NCBI GenBank assembly: GCA_900540935.1
Contig: UQHW01000005.1
Location: 1 to 64,000, forward strand
Direction: 5' to 3'
DNA length: 64,000 nt
Source: an uncultured Collinsella sp.
Lineage (GTDB): Bacteria > Actinomycetota > Coriobacteriia > Coriobacteriales > Coriobacteriaceae
Shown here: positions 25,201 to 34,866 of the stretch, in pieces
Numbering within the stretch: the stretch's first letter is position 1
How the letters are laid out: each line of letters starts with the position of its first letter
Position numbers and translations under genes: made by a program
Notes under the pieces: generated by a model
What the model saw: only the letters and a program-made list of their open reading frames with translations
Database searches by the model: none
What the model was told of the DNA's origin: nothing

Positions 25201-28017
25201 TTATGCCTCACCTCCTTTGGAGTGCTTGCCAAGCGCGGTGGTATCTCCATCATTTGTGGCTGTGCTGTCGCTGCCCTGAGATTTATGGTGCGAGCCTATA
25301 TGCGGCAAGCGGCCCGTGGACTGATCGCCGCCCTTGGCACCACGCTCGCTGGCGTTGAGGCCAAACATATGGCGGGCGGCAGGAATGGCGGCCGTGTGTT
25401 CGCGCATCTCGCGACGCAGGTCCTCATCCGAAAGCGCCGAGATGCGCATCTGGGTAGCGAGGCTCGCACGGATATATTCGATATTGATAAGCCAGCCGCA
25501 GATGGCAATAACCGAGATGATCCAAATGACAAGCAGGATGATCTTGCCGTTATTGTCGATATCGAGAACCGTCGACAGGACAAAGAGCAGGACCTGAACG
25601 CCCACCACGGCGGCAAAACCGCCCTTGATGTAGTACGGGTAGCGATGTTCAAAGGCGACCGCATGATCGAGCAGTTCGCGACGGTACGAATCGGAATCGA
25701 GCATGACACGCATGGCCGTGCGCAGCGAGTAGCGCTGGCGCGGCAGGTCGTTGGACTCGCAAATCATCATACCGGTCGTGGAAAGCTGTTTATCAAAGAG
25801 CAGGTTAAGGTTGAGCAGCAGCGGACGCAGCTGCAGGCCGATAAAGAGCGCCACGATCAAGAACACGCCCAGAATGCACAGGTTAAACAGGTAGTTGAAC
25901 GAATACATACCGCCGACCGTCTCGCGCAGCAGATTGATGCCGTAGGTAAAGGGCAGCAGCGGGTGCAGCCACTGGAAGAAGCCGGGCATCATCTCGATGG
26001 GGTACATGCCCGACGAACCCGGGATCTGCACGATGACGAGAATGACGCCGATAGCCTTGCCGATATGCTTAAACGTGGTGGACAGCGCATAGATGATATT
26101 GACGTAGGTGAACGAAATGGCGATGCCGCCCAGCACGAACAGCAGCGGGTTAATGCACTGCACGCCAATCACCAGATCGCCTACCGTAACGATGATGGCC
26201 TGCAACGCGCCAAGGATCACCAGTAGCAACCAGCGGCCAAAGTAGCCCTGACGCGCGGTAAAGCTGCCGATGCCTTCGCGGTCGACCTCGAGCTTGTAGA
26301 TGGCGATAAGCACGTAGCCGCCCACCCAAAGCGCCAGATTGGTGTAGAAGGGAGCGATGCCCGAGCCAAAGCTCTTGACCGGATAGATCGACTTGGACGT
26401 CAGCTCGACCGGAGAGGCCATGAAATCTGCCACGTCATTGACATCGACGCCCATAAGGTCGGCGAGCTCGCCCATAGACTCAGAGGTCTGCAGCGCCGCG
26501 ATGTCATTGGCTGCGGTCGCAAGCTTGTCCTGGACCTTGGCAAGCGAGGCATCGGTCTGGGACAGCGTGGTCTTGGCCTGACCGAGCGTGGCGTTGAGTT
26601 GCGAAAGTGTACCGCGCGCACTTGCAATAGTAGGCGTGAGGCCAGACACGATTCCCGTCAGATCACCCGAGACGGCGGCAAACGAATCAAGTGCGCTCGA
26701 GACCTTCGGCAGCGCGTTTTGACCCAGGTCCGTCTGAGCCTGGCCAAGGTTGGTCGCACCGGTCTGAATTGCATTATTGATAGCGTCGCTGGCACCCGAG
26801 ACAGCCGCAGCGTCATTCGCCATGGCGCTCGACTGCGCAGACAGACCGTCCTTGATGCTCTGAAGCTTTTCATTCTGCTCGCGGAGCAAATCGATGATCG
26901 ATACAATGCGCGCGTCAATTTCCTTGGAACCTGTCGACGTGTCATTGACGAGAATTTCCAAGTGCCCGATAACGGCCTTATTGTGGTCGATCGTCGCTTG
27001 GAGAGACTCAAGCGAGTTGTCGATACGGGTAGTCGTAGATGCGACCGTGCCCGTCAGCTTGCCAATCGCAGCGTTTGCGGAGGCTGACGTCTTGGTGAGC
27101 GCAAGGCTGCCTTCCGAGAGCGCCTTGGAGAGCGAGGCGACAGAGTTGCCCGCCGTGGCGCGAGCCTCGCCCAGCAGGTCATTGCCCTGGGAGATCGCCT
27201 GCGTCAGCGACGGCGCCTGACCCTGCAGACCGGCAAGTGCCGCATCTGCCGAGGCAATGGAACCACTCGTCTTATCGATGGCGGCATTCATGTCGCCAAT
27301 CGAATCACGCACTTCGCCCAACGTATCGGAAGCCTCTGATACCGAACCGGCCAACGAATCCTGAGTCTGGGTTGCCTTGTCCTTTAAATCGACTCCGGCA
27401 TCCTTGGCAATACTGGCAACGGTCTCGCCCACCGTGGAGACAAATTCCGAGTTGATCTGCTCCTCGATGGTGTTTGCACCGGTGTCGGTAACCTTGGGCG
27501 CAATAGCGCTCTTCTTCTCATTGACGTAGTACGTAAGCTTGGGCTGATGGTAGTTGCCGTCGAGCATCGAAACCAGGTTATCCGAGAAGTTCTTGGGGAC
27601 TACGATGGCCGCATAGTAATCACCGCTCTCGACGCCCTCTTTGGCATCGGCCGCAGAATCGACGAAGGTCCAGCCCAGCTGATCGTTCTCCTTGAGCTGA
27701 TCGACGACCTGATCGCCCGCGTTGAGCTCGCCCACCAGGTCGTTTTGGGTGCCCCGATCGTTGTTGGCGATGGCAATCTTGATGCCCTGGGTGTTTCCGT
27801 ACGGATCCCAGTTGGCCACGATGTTGTACCAGGCATACAGCGAGGGAATAACGCACACGCCAAGGGTAACCACCAAGGCGACGGGGTTCACAAGCAGTCG
27901 CTTAATGTCGCGCTTAAATATCGCAAAGGAGACCTTTGCATTGGATAGTTTGCTGCCGAGACTCACGCTTGGACCATCCATCCTGTCGTTGAATCGAATC
28001 GTACTATCGATAACCAT
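25201..28017 (-). CDS. YhgE/Pip-family membrane protein, upstream copy
   Basis: A 938-residue relative of its downstream neighbour. It has an N-terminal membrane helix after a basic start (FAIFKRDIKRLL), WDPYGNTQGIKIAIANND as in the neighbour, a long low-complexity extracytoplasmic region, a GSSGMYPIEMMPGFF motif, then C-terminal helices. It is longer by a cytoplasmic C-terminal extension of about 180 residues with two further hydrophobic segments. The start is uncertain: the ATG at 28017 lacks a clear Shine-Dalgarno, a TTG at 28050 has none either, and 27981 is an inner option. A heteromeric complex with the neighbour is likely but unproven. Confidence 0.85.
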   Translation of the reverse strand: MVIDSTIRFNDRMDGPSVSLGSKLSNAKVSFAIFKRDIKRLLVNPVALVVTLGVCVIPSLYAWYNIVANWDPYGNTQGIKIAIANNDRGTQNDLVGELNAGDQVVDQLKENDQLGWTFVDSAADAKEGVESGDYYAAIVVPKNFSDNLVSMLDGNYHQPKLTYYVNEKKSAIAPKVTDTGANTIEEQINSEFVSTVGETVASIAKDAGVDLKDKATQTQDSLAGSVSEASDTLGEVRDSIGDMNAAIDKTSGSIASADAALAGLQGQAPSLTQAISQGNDLLGEARATAGNSVASLSKALSEGSLALTKTSASANAAIGKLTGTVASTTTRIDNSLESLQATIDHNKAVIGHLEILVNDTSTGSKEIDARIVSIIDLLREQNEKLQSIKDGLSAQSSAMANDAAAVSGASDAINNAIQTGATNLGQAQTDLGQNALPKVSSALDSFAAVSGDLTGIVSGLTPTIASARGTLSQLNATLGQAKTTLSQTDASLAKVQDKLATAANDIAALQTSESMGELADLMGVDVNDVADFMASPVELTSKSIYPVKSFGSGIAPFYTNLALWVGGYVLIAIYKLEVDREGIGSFTARQGYFGRWLLLVILGALQAIIVTVGDLVIGVQCINPLLFVLGGIAISFTYVNIIYALSTTFKHIGKAIGVILVIVQIPGSSGMYPIEMMPGFFQWLHPLLPFTYGINLLRETVGGMYSFNYLFNLCILGVFLIVALFIGLQLRPLLLNLNLLFDKQLSTTGMMICESNDLPRQRYSLRTAMRVMLDSDSYRRELLDHAVAFEHRYPYYIKGGFAAVVGVQVLLFVLSTVLDIDNNGKIILLVIWIISVIAICGWLINIEYIRASLATQMRISALSDEDLRREMREHTAAIPAARHMFGLNASERGAKGGDQSTGRLPHIGSHHKSQGSDSTATNDGDTTALGKHSKGGEA

Positions 28018-28167
28018 TGTACGTAAGCGCTTTAGCGTCTCAGAGCACAATGGTATTGAGTTTTGCGGGTAGCAATATACTACGAAGACGAATTAACGTA
28101 CAGTTGTACAGTATCTTTAATTTCAGCAGGTCACAAAACCACAACCCGCACAAATTAACAACCCAAC

Positions 28168-28407
28168 TAGTCATTGGGGACGTTCTTAAACGACTAGTCA
28201 AACAAGAACGTCCCCAATGACTACTTTGGACCACGAAAGCGTCGCAGGTTGAGCATAAGTCAGCGAAAACGCCCCTAAGCGAGCAAGGTGACGTGAAAGA
28301 GGAGGGAAGCGTACTTCGGTACGCGACCGACGATTGAACGTCAGATTGCCGCTTAGGGGCGTTTGCAGCGTCGAGTAGTTACGCGGTTCGTAGAACCGCG
28401 TAACTAC
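28168..28407. repeat. Cluster of long inverted repeats between htpG and the Pip genes
   Basis: Hairpins in order: 28168-28187 with 28204-28223 (20 bp, perfect, loop holding GACTAGTC); 28267-28280 with 28351-28364 (14 bp) enclosing GCGTAC-TTCG-GTACGC at 28309-28324; and 28375-28389 with 28393-28407 (15 bp, perfect, 3-nt loop). The last ends 5 bp from the htpG stop and may serve as its terminator, though no T tract follows. No gene is seen in this gap. Confidence 0.85.
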
Positions 28408-28411
28408 CAAA

Positions 28412-30436
28412 CTACATAAGTTCACAAACAGCCGCCGCGAAGGCAACGGGGTCCTCGGGCAAAATGCCCTCGACCAGCAAGGCCTGGTCATAGAGCAGAC
28501 CGGAGTACTGCTTGATCTTGTCGGCGTCGCCCGCCTTCTGAGCAGCGACGAGCTTGGCAAAGACCGGGTGCTTGGCGTTGAGCTCGAGCACGCGCTGGCT
28601 CTTGGGCATACCGTCGGGCGCGCCCTCGGGACCCTTCTGGAGCACCTTCTCCATCTCGAGCGAAAGCGGGCCCTCGGTGGTGATGCACGCAGGAGCATCG
28701 GTCAGGCGCGCAGAGACGGCGACCTTCTCGACCTTGTCGCCGAGCGCCTCCTTCATAGCGCTAAAGAGGTCCTCGTTTTCCTTGGTGGCGTCCTCGGCCT
28801 CCTTCTTCTCGTCCTCGGTCGCCAGGTCGAGATCACCGGTCGCGACGTTCTTGAGCTCCAGATGACGATCCTCGACCTCGGGCTCGGCACCGTCGGCCAC
28901 GGCCTTTTCGGCAGCCTCGCGAGCTGCATCGTCCTCGTAGATCTTGGGCATATCGGCAGCAACGTACTCACGCATGGCCTGGAAGGTGAACTCATCCACA
29001 TCTTGCGTCAGCAGCAGCACGTCATAGCCGCGGTCGAGCACGCCCTTCACCACGGGCATCTTGGCCAGGCGCTCACGCGAGTCGCCGGCAGCATAGTAGA
29101 TGGCCTTCTGGTCCTCGGGCATGCCCTTGGCATACTCGGCCAGGGTAATCATCTTCTGTTCCTTGGCAGACCAGAACAGCAGCAGGTCGGCGAGCTCATC
29201 GGCCTTCATGCCATAGCTCGAGTAGATGCCGTACTTAAGACCGCGGCCAAAGTTCTCAAAGAACTTCTCGTAGGCCTCGCGGTCGTTGTCACGCATATCC
29301 TCAAGGTCAGCGGTGATCTTCTTTTCCACACGCTTGGCGATGGCCTTGAGCTGACGGTTCTGCTGCAGCGTCTCACGCGAAATATTGAGCGACACGTCGG
29401 CGGAATCCACGACGCCGCGGACAAAGTTGTAGTAGTCGGGCAGCAGGTCGTCGCACTTCTCCATAATCAGAACGTTGGAGCTGTAGAGCGCCAGGCCCTT
29501 CTCGTAGTCCTTGCTGTACAGATCGAACGGCGCGCGGCCCGGCACAAACAGCAGGGCGTCATACTCGAGCGTGCCCTCGGCATGGAAGCTGATGGTGCGC
29601 GCAGGATCGTCAAAGTCGTGGAACGTGGACTTGTAGAACTCGTCGTAGTCCTTCTGCTCGACATCGGAGCTGCGCTTCTTCCAGATCGGTGTCATGGAAT
29701 TGACGGTCTCGAGCTCCTGGTAGTCCTCGTACTCGGGCTTGTAATCGTCGCCGGCGTCCTCGGGCTTGGGTTTCTGGCGGCTCTTGGACACCATCATCTG
29801 AATCGGGTAGCGCACATAGTTGCTGTACTGCTGAATCAGGCTCTTGAGGCCCCACTCGGTCAGGAAGCGATCGTAGGTCTCGGCCTCGCCGTCGGCGTCG
29901 AGCTTCTCGTTCTCGCGCAGCGTCAGGATGACATCGGTACCGTGCTCGGCACGCTCGCCGTCCTCGATGGTGTAGCCCTCAAGACCGTCGGATTCCCACA
30001 CATGGGCGACATCCTCGCCGTAGGCGCGGCTGACGACCTTCACATGGCTAGCGACCATAAAAGCCGAGTAGAAGCCCACGCCAAACTGGCCGATGATGTC
30101 GACATCCGAACCCTGCTGCTCGGCGTTCTCGGTCTTAAACTCCTCGGAGCCGGAATGGGCGATGGTGCCCAGATTGCGCTCGAGCTCCTCGGCGGTCATG
30201 CCAATGCCGTTATCCGAGATGGTAATGGTGCGGGCGTCTTTATCAAAGGAGACGCGAATGGCCAGGTCGCCCTGGTCGATCTTGACGCTCGGGTCCTGCA
30301 GGCTCTTAAAGTTGAGCTTGTCGACGGCGTCGCTCGCGTTAGAGATAAGCTCGCGCAGGAAGATTTCCTTATTGGTGTAGATGGAGTTGATCATGAGGTC
30401 GAGCAGTTTTTTGCTCTCGGTCTTAAATTGACGCAT
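28412..30436 (-). CDS. htpG: Molecular chaperone HtpG (Hsp90)
   Basis: Bacterial Hsp90, an ATP-dependent cytosolic chaperone. It is 674 residues, somewhat longer than Escherichia coli HtpG (624). The GHKL ATPase domain is clear: FLRELISNASDAVDKL, DNGIGMT and GQFGVGFYSAFMVA. The middle domain has NISRETLQQNR, and an acidic, Glu/Asp-rich stretch lies near residues 490-550, probably accounting for the extra length. The ATG at 30436 follows AAAGGA. It is monocistronic; a TATAAAA box lies upstream around 30515-30521. Confidence 0.96.
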   Translation of the reverse strand: MRQFKTESKKLLDLMINSIYTNKEIFLRELISNASDAVDKLNFKSLQDPSVKIDQGDLAIRVSFDKDARTITISDNGIGMTAEELERNLGTIAHSGSEEFKTENAEQQGSDVDIIGQFGVGFYSAFMVASHVKVVSRAYGEDVAHVWESDGLEGYTIEDGERAEHGTDVILTLRENEKLDADGEAETYDRFLTEWGLKSLIQQYSNYVRYPIQMMVSKSRQKPKPEDAGDDYKPEYEDYQELETVNSMTPIWKKRSSDVEQKDYDEFYKSTFHDFDDPARTISFHAEGTLEYDALLFVPGRAPFDLYSKDYEKGLALYSSNVLIMEKCDDLLPDYYNFVRGVVDSADVSLNISRETLQQNRQLKAIAKRVEKKITADLEDMRDNDREAYEKFFENFGRGLKYGIYSSYGMKADELADLLLFWSAKEQKMITLAEYAKGMPEDQKAIYYAAGDSRERLAKMPVVKGVLDRGYDVLLLTQDVDEFTFQAMREYVAADMPKIYEDDAAREAAEKAVADGAEPEVEDRHLELKNVATGDLDLATEDEKKEAEDATKENEDLFSAMKEALGDKVEKVAVSARLTDAPACITTEGPLSLEMEKVLQKGPEGAPDGMPKSQRVLELNAKHPVFAKLVAAQKAGDADKIKQYSGLLYDQALLVEGILPEDPVAFAAAVCELM

Positions 30437-30638
30437 GTGCAGTCCTTTCGCGCTACCCCCGTCCGCAAAAACGGCCCGGTCGCCCGAGCCGAATCGCAGA
30501 CCTGCTATGTTCAGACTTAGATTTTATAACCCATTAGCGCGCATATATACATACGGAATCGAAAAACTGTATGTCTAAGCGCTCCAATGCGTCAATTGCC
30601 AAGGAGTGTCCCCAACCGCCGGCAGAAAAGGAACGTCC

Positions 30639-31139
30639 CTATCTGCCATCTACGCGCTTGGCCATCCAGACATGGGGTTGGCCCTCGTCTTCGTAATCTA
30701 CCGGGGCAATTTGCGTGTAGCCCGCCTTTGCATAGAGCGGCAGCACGTATTCCTGCGCATGCAGCTTAATAAGCTTTGCGCCGGCATCGCGTGCACACAA
30801 AGCACTGGCATCGACGATCGCACTCGCCAGACCGCGACGGCGCATGCTCGGCAGCACAGCCACGCGCCCCATAATATAGGTCTCCCCCGCTGCGACGCCT
30901 TCGTCCAAATCGCACGACGGCGAAACCGGAGCCTCTGAATCTGCCGCGCGCTCAAGCTCTTCGGGAAACACGCGCGAGCAACCGGCAAGCTCGCCGTCTA
31001 CATAGAGCGTCACATGAATGCAGCTCTGATCCTCGTCGATAGCGTCGAACTCATTCTCGTAGCCCTGCTCGTCTATAAAAACGACGCGGCGCACCAACGC
31101 CGCGTCATCAAAGCATCCCGTCTTAAGTTGGATATCCAT
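30639..31139 (-). CDS. GNAT-family N-acetyltransferase
   Basis: A 166-residue GNAT acetyltransferase. The acetyl-CoA binding motif A is visible as MGRVAVLPSMRRRGLASAIV, followed by the usual YAKAGY end. The first 30 residues (RRVVFIDEQGY) resemble the ElaA-type subgroup. The ATG at 31139 follows AAAGGG at five bases; a TTG further upstream has no good site. The acceptor substrate is unknown. Confidence 0.85.
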   Translation of the reverse strand: MDIQLKTGCFDDAALVRRVVFIDEQGYENEFDAIDEDQSCIHVTLYVDGELAGCSRVFPEELERAADSEAPVSPSCDLDEGVAAGETYIMGRVAVLPSMRRRGLASAIVDASALCARDAGAKLIKLHAQEYVLPLYAKAGYTQIAPVDYEDEGQPHVWMAKRVDGR

Positions 31140-31178
31140 GGCTGCCCTTTCATTCAATGCGAACGTTAGGGACAGATA

Positions 31179-31829
31179 TTAGCGAAAATGAGCTCCGCGC
31201 ACGCTAAACTTCGCGCGAGCCTTCGCCAGGCAGTCGTAATGACCCACGTTATGGGCATCGCTCGCGATGAAGCTGTACAGGTTCTGATCGAACAGGCGCT
31301 GTGCCGGCTTTTTCTCGCGACCAAAGCGACCGCCGGCAATAAAGTCCGCCGAAGCCTGCAGCTTGCAGCCCATATCGACCAGGCGCTCCGCCACGCTTAC
31401 ATCCTTTTGAACCGCACGATAGCGCTCAGGATGAGCGATAATCACCTGGTAACCACGGCACTGCAAATCGTAAATCGTGTTCTCGTACTCTCTAAACGCA
31501 TACGCATCGGCATGCGTCGAAAGCTCGAGCAGAAACTCGTTGGTCCCATCGAAATGCAAGTGCTCCGCGGCATCGATACCAAGCTCAACGAGCTTTCGAT
31601 GGTTGACCTCGAAGCCCATCTGGAGCGGAAAACCGTCAGCGTTATCACGCAGCAGCTCAAAGGCATCCCACATCTTGTCGTAATCAAAATAGGGATCACG
31701 GCAGTGAGGAGTGCAAACGATTCTGGTTACACCGGCCCGCTTGGCAGCCTCGAGCATCGCCAAGCTCTCATCGAGATCGGCGGCGCCGTCGTCTACACCC
31801 GGCAAGATATGGCAATGAATGTCACGCAT
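31179..31829 (-). CDS. PHP-type tyrosine-protein phosphatase (CpsB/YwqE family)
   Basis: A 216-residue manganese-dependent PHP phosphatase that removes phosphate from the tyrosine cluster of its partner BY-kinase. Metal ligands are visible in DIHCHILPGVDDGA (His5, His7), CTPHCRDPY, GFEVN, IIAHPERYRAV and ASDAHN. It is last in a three-gene unit behind the Wzz-type protein and the kinase; its start lies 17 bp past the kinase stop. Together these control the length and export of a surface polysaccharide in other Gram-positives. Confidence 0.9.
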   Translation of the reverse strand: MRDIHCHILPGVDDGAADLDESLAMLEAAKRAGVTRIVCTPHCRDPYFDYDKMWDAFELLRDNADGFPLQMGFEVNHRKLVELGIDAAEHLHFDGTNEFLLELSTHADAYAFREYENTIYDLQCRGYQVIIAHPERYRAVQKDVSVAERLVDMGCKLQASADFIAGGRFGREKKPAQRLFDQNLYSFIASDAHNVGHYDCLAKARAKFSVRGAHFR

Positions 31830-31846
31830 AGGTCAGCCTTAATCAA

Positions 31847-32584
31847 CTAAACGTTTGCTCGGTTGGTGAAGATGCCCTTTTTGGAAGTCCCCTGATCGTC
31901 GGAGCCCTTCTTCACCTTCTTACCGTCCTTGGTGTAGTAGGAGTAGTAGTACTCGCTGGTCTCGGTCTCGCAGTAGTTCATAACGGTACCGATGAGCTTG
32001 ACCTTCTCGGACTTCTTAAGCTGACCGATGGCGTTGAGCGCCTCCTCGCGCTTGGTGAAGTCCTCACGCACGACAAAAAGCGCACCGTCGGTCAGACTTG
32101 CGATCTCGGCAGCATCGATGAAGGTGCCGACCGGGGGAGCATCAAAGATGACGTACTGGAACTTGGCGGACAGTGCCTTTACCAGCTTGGCAAAGCGGTG
32201 AGAGACGATGATGTCGGCAGGATTGGGAATATGCGGCTCGGCATCGAGGAAGTAGAAGTTCTTCTGACCCGTCTCGACAATCGCCTGGTCAATAGAAACC
32301 TGCTCGGAAAGGACTGCATAGAGTCCGCCGCGGGAGCGGACGCCGAGCATATCGGCAAGGGACCGGCGACGCATATCAGCCTCGACCAGCAGGACGCTCT
32401 TGCCGCTGGTGGCGATAGCCTGGGCAAGGTTGATGGAAACCGTAGACTTGCCCTCGTTGGGAATCGAGGACGTAACGGTGATGGTGCGAATGGGGTCGTC
32501 CACGCTCGCAAAGCGGATGTTGGCCAGAAGGGTCTTGGCGGCATTCTGTACAACGAGCTTATCGGTGTTCTTTGCCTTAGCCAT
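31847..32584 (-). CDS. Tyrosine autokinase (BY-kinase, CpsD/YwqD type)
   Basis: A 245-residue cytoplasmic bacterial tyrosine kinase. Walker A is SSIPNEGKST (Lys46), Walker A' is LLVEADMRR (67-73, with Glu where many have Asp), and Walker B is IFDAPP (Asp148). The C-terminal tyrosine cluster sits at residues 212-217 (EYYYSYY). Such kinases need a membrane partner, here the Wzz-type protein encoded 2 bp upstream. The phosphatase follows. No polysaccharide synthesis genes are adjacent. Confidence 0.92.
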   Translation of the reverse strand: MAKAKNTDKLVVQNAAKTLLANIRFASVDDPIRTITVTSSIPNEGKSTVSINLAQAIATSGKSVLLVEADMRRRSLADMLGVRSRGGLYAVLSEQVSIDQAIVETGQKNFYFLDAEPHIPNPADIIVSHRFAKLVKALSAKFQYVIFDAPPVGTFIDAAEIASLTDGALFVVREDFTKREEALNAIGQLKKSEKVKLIGTVMNYCETETSEYYYSYYTKDGKKVKKGSDDQGTSKKGIFTNRANV

Positions 32585-32586
32585 GC

Positions 32587-33243
32587 CTATTTACCACCTT
32601 TCATAGCCGGAATTCGGCCAACAACGGGAATGCCCAGGAGCTCTTCTGCCTCTTCGGCACCGCGGATGCGGGTGTTGAGCATGTCTGCCAAAACGACATA
32701 GGCAACTGCGATAAAGATGCCCGCGAGGAACGCGACAGCAACGTACAGCATACGCTTGGGGCCGCTGGGGACTTCGGGAGTCTTAGCCTCGTCGATAACG
32801 TTGATGCTCTGGGCAGCGCCGACGTTCTGAGCGACCGTACTCACCGAGCTGGCCATGGCCTTTGCGACCTTAGCCGTCTCCTTGGCATCGGTGCCGGTAA
32901 CCGAAAGCGTAATGACACGCGTGGTGGTCTCGGAGGAAACAGACACCTTGTAGTCATCCAGGTCAGCAAGGCCCAGCTCATTGGCAGCACCGCTCTTAAC
33001 GCTATCGCTATCCAGCAGCGTGGCGATATCGTTGGAAAGCATCTGGCTCGCCGAGAGATCGTTGTAGCTCATCTGACCGCTATCGTCGGTTTTGGCGAGA
33101 ATGTACATGCTCGTCGTCGCGGTGTAGGTGTTGTCCATCGCAACGAAGGACACGATGCCCATGGCGATCGCGCAGACCACCGGAAGGGTGATGACCAGCT
33201 TAAGGTGCTTCTTCAGCAGCTGGAACAGTTCGAGAAGGGTCAT
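32587..33243 (-). CDS. Wzz/CpsC-type chain-length and kinase-activator membrane protein
   Basis: A 218-residue protein with membrane helices at about 16-36 and 166-188 and an extracytoplasmic middle, the layout of CpsC/YwqC. Family signs are the N-terminal LLKKHLKLVI, the TYTATTSMYI strand after helix 1, and VPSGPKRMLYVAVAFLAG before helix 2. The short cytoplasmic tail (about 190-218) would activate the BY-kinase. It is first of the three-gene unit. About 190 bp of non-coding sequence separates it from the sensor kinase upstream. Confidence 0.9.
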   Translation of the reverse strand: MTLLELFQLLKKHLKLVITLPVVCAIAMGIVSFVAMDNTYTATTSMYILAKTDDSGQMSYNDLSASQMLSNDIATLLDSDSVKSGAANELGLADLDDYKVSVSSETTTRVITLSVTGTDAKETAKVAKAMASSVSTVAQNVGAAQSINVIDEAKTPEVPSGPKRMLYVAVAFLAGIFIAVAYVVLADMLNTRIRGAEEAEELLGIPVVGRIPAMKGGK

Positions 33244-33384
33244 GCAGCTTGCCTTTCATTTCCCCAGTTCGGATTGACAAAACTGTCCGTATGTTATCGC
33301 ATCTTTTTACCGAGACCAAACTCTATACATAAGAAACAGGCTCTCCTGTAAAAATGTCGGAAGCAATCGTAAAATTGCACAACA

Positions 33385-33413
33385 ACGCCGCACCCGAAAG
33401 TCAAATGCGGCGT
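33385..33413 (-). terminator. Probable terminator of the PhoR-like gene
   Basis: ACGCCGCA (33385-33392) pairs with TGCGGCGT (33406-33413); TGTTGTGCAATTTT follows on the - strand. The T tract is weak. Confidence 0.5.
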
Positions 33414-33438
33414 CTGCATCAATATCTATGTTGTATCG

Positions 33439-34863
33439 CTATGCGAATGGCTCGTCCTGCCGTATGGGAAACGTCACCGTAATGGTGGTTCCCACGCCCA
33501 ACTCGCTCGACAGATCGAGCGTGGCGTGATGATACAGGGCCGCATGCTTGACAATTGCAAGCCCCAGACCGGTTCCGCCGCGCGCCTTGGACCTACTCTT
33601 GTCCACGCGATAGAACCGCTCAAATACCTTGCCCTGTTCTTCAGGCGCGATACCGATTCCCGTGTCGGCGACCGCAAGGAACGGATGGCCTTCGTCGTTG
33701 GTGCCGCACTGCAGCGTAACCGCACCGCCGGGTCGATTGTAGCGGATGGCGTTGCTCGCCAGATTATAGATGAGCTCGTCAATCAAGCGCGACACGCCTT
33801 CGATGACCACAGGCTTGGTCTCATGACTTATCGTCACATTCGCCTGACGGGCGACCTGTTCAAGACGCTGCTCAACCGCGTAGATGGCACGCGAGAGCTC
33901 AATAGGCTCCGTGGAACCAATGGGCACCGCCTCGCCCTCAGTTGCACGCTCGGCCTCGTCCAAGTTAGACAGCGTAAGGATATCGTTGACAAGCGCTGCC
34001 AAGCGGCCCGCCTCACGATAGATGCGACCGCCAAAGTTGCGCAGGTCGCCCTCGCCCTCGACCATGCCGTTTGCGATGAGCTCGGCATAGCCCGAAATCG
34101 CCGTAAGCGGCGTCTTGAGCTCATGGGTGATATTCGCCGTGAACTCGCGGCGCATACGGTCGTTGTCCGCTAGCACCGCCATTTGGCGCTTGAGTTCCTG
34201 GCGCTGCGACTCGATACGCTCAAGCATGGGGACCATCTCGGCATAGGCGTGCTCATAGCTACGGCGTGGGTGGTCCAAATCCACCTCTTGCAACGGCGCG
34301 ATGATGGCACGGGACTCGCGGCGCGCCATAAAAAACGAGAGTACCGCACCCGCTGCTGCGATAAGCAGCATCGGCGCCACCATCGACAGCAAAATCGCCG
34401 CAACGCCAGGCTGGGCCTGCGCCAAGCGGACAACCTGGCCGTTATCAAGGGCGACGGCGCGATACAGCATAATCTCGTCGAGCGTAGAGCTTGCGCGCTC
34501 CGCGGAACCCAAACCACTCTCAAAGGCCTCGATGACCTCGGGGCGATCGCCATGGTTGGGCAGTGTGGAAGGCGACGCCTCGTTGTCGTAGGCAACCGAT
34601 CCATCCTTGTTAATCAGCGTGATGCGCAAGTCCTCGCGATCGAGGCTACGCAAGAACGGGATGGGCTCCTGCTGCTCGTCGAGGGCGGCAGCAATGAGCT
34701 CGGTTTCCTGCGCCAGATTGGCACTCGTGGCATCCGCCAAGGTGTTTTGCACAAAGAACGCACCCAGCACCGTAAACGCCACGATAACCGCCATGGCGCA
34801 GACAAAGATCGTCACAAAAACGCGGTGCGACAGCGTATGTTTTCCCTGGGGGGCGAAGACCAC
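33439..34863 (-). CDS. Sensor histidine kinase, PhoR-like
   Basis: A 474-residue membrane sensor kinase. Two membrane helices (about 14-38 and 155-177) enclose an extracytoplasmic sensor domain. The H-box is FTANITHELKTPLTAISGYAE; the N, G1 (DTGIGI) and G2 (GGTGLGL) boxes are intact. It starts with GTG at 34863, with GAGGAG at good spacing and 3 bp past the response-regulator stop. The link to phosphate rests on pstB upstream and the PhoR-like H-box. Confidence 0.9.
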   Translation of the reverse strand: MVFAPQGKHTLSHRVFVTIFVCAMAVIVAFTVLGAFFVQNTLADATSANLAQETELIAAALDEQQEPIPFLRSLDREDLRITLINKDGSVAYDNEASPSTLPNHGDRPEVIEAFESGLGSAERASSTLDEIMLYRAVALDNGQVVRLAQAQPGVAAILLSMVAPMLLIAAAGAVLSFFMARRESRAIIAPLQEVDLDHPRRSYEHAYAEMVPMLERIESQRQELKRQMAVLADNDRMRREFTANITHELKTPLTAISGYAELIANGMVEGEGDLRNFGGRIYREAGRLAALVNDILTLSNLDEAERATEGEAVPIGSTEPIELSRAIYAVEQRLEQVARQANVTISHETKPVVIEGVSRLIDELIYNLASNAIRYNRPGGAVTLQCGTNDEGHPFLAVADTGIGIAPEEQGKVFERFYRVDKSRSKARGGTGLGLAIVKHAALYHHATLDLSSELGVGTTITVTFPIRQDEPFA

Positions 34864-34866
34864 GGG

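Noticed and set aside
28568..30520. 650-codon open frame opposite htpG
   Set aside because: Same reason: a shadow of a certain gene, with no start site or family.
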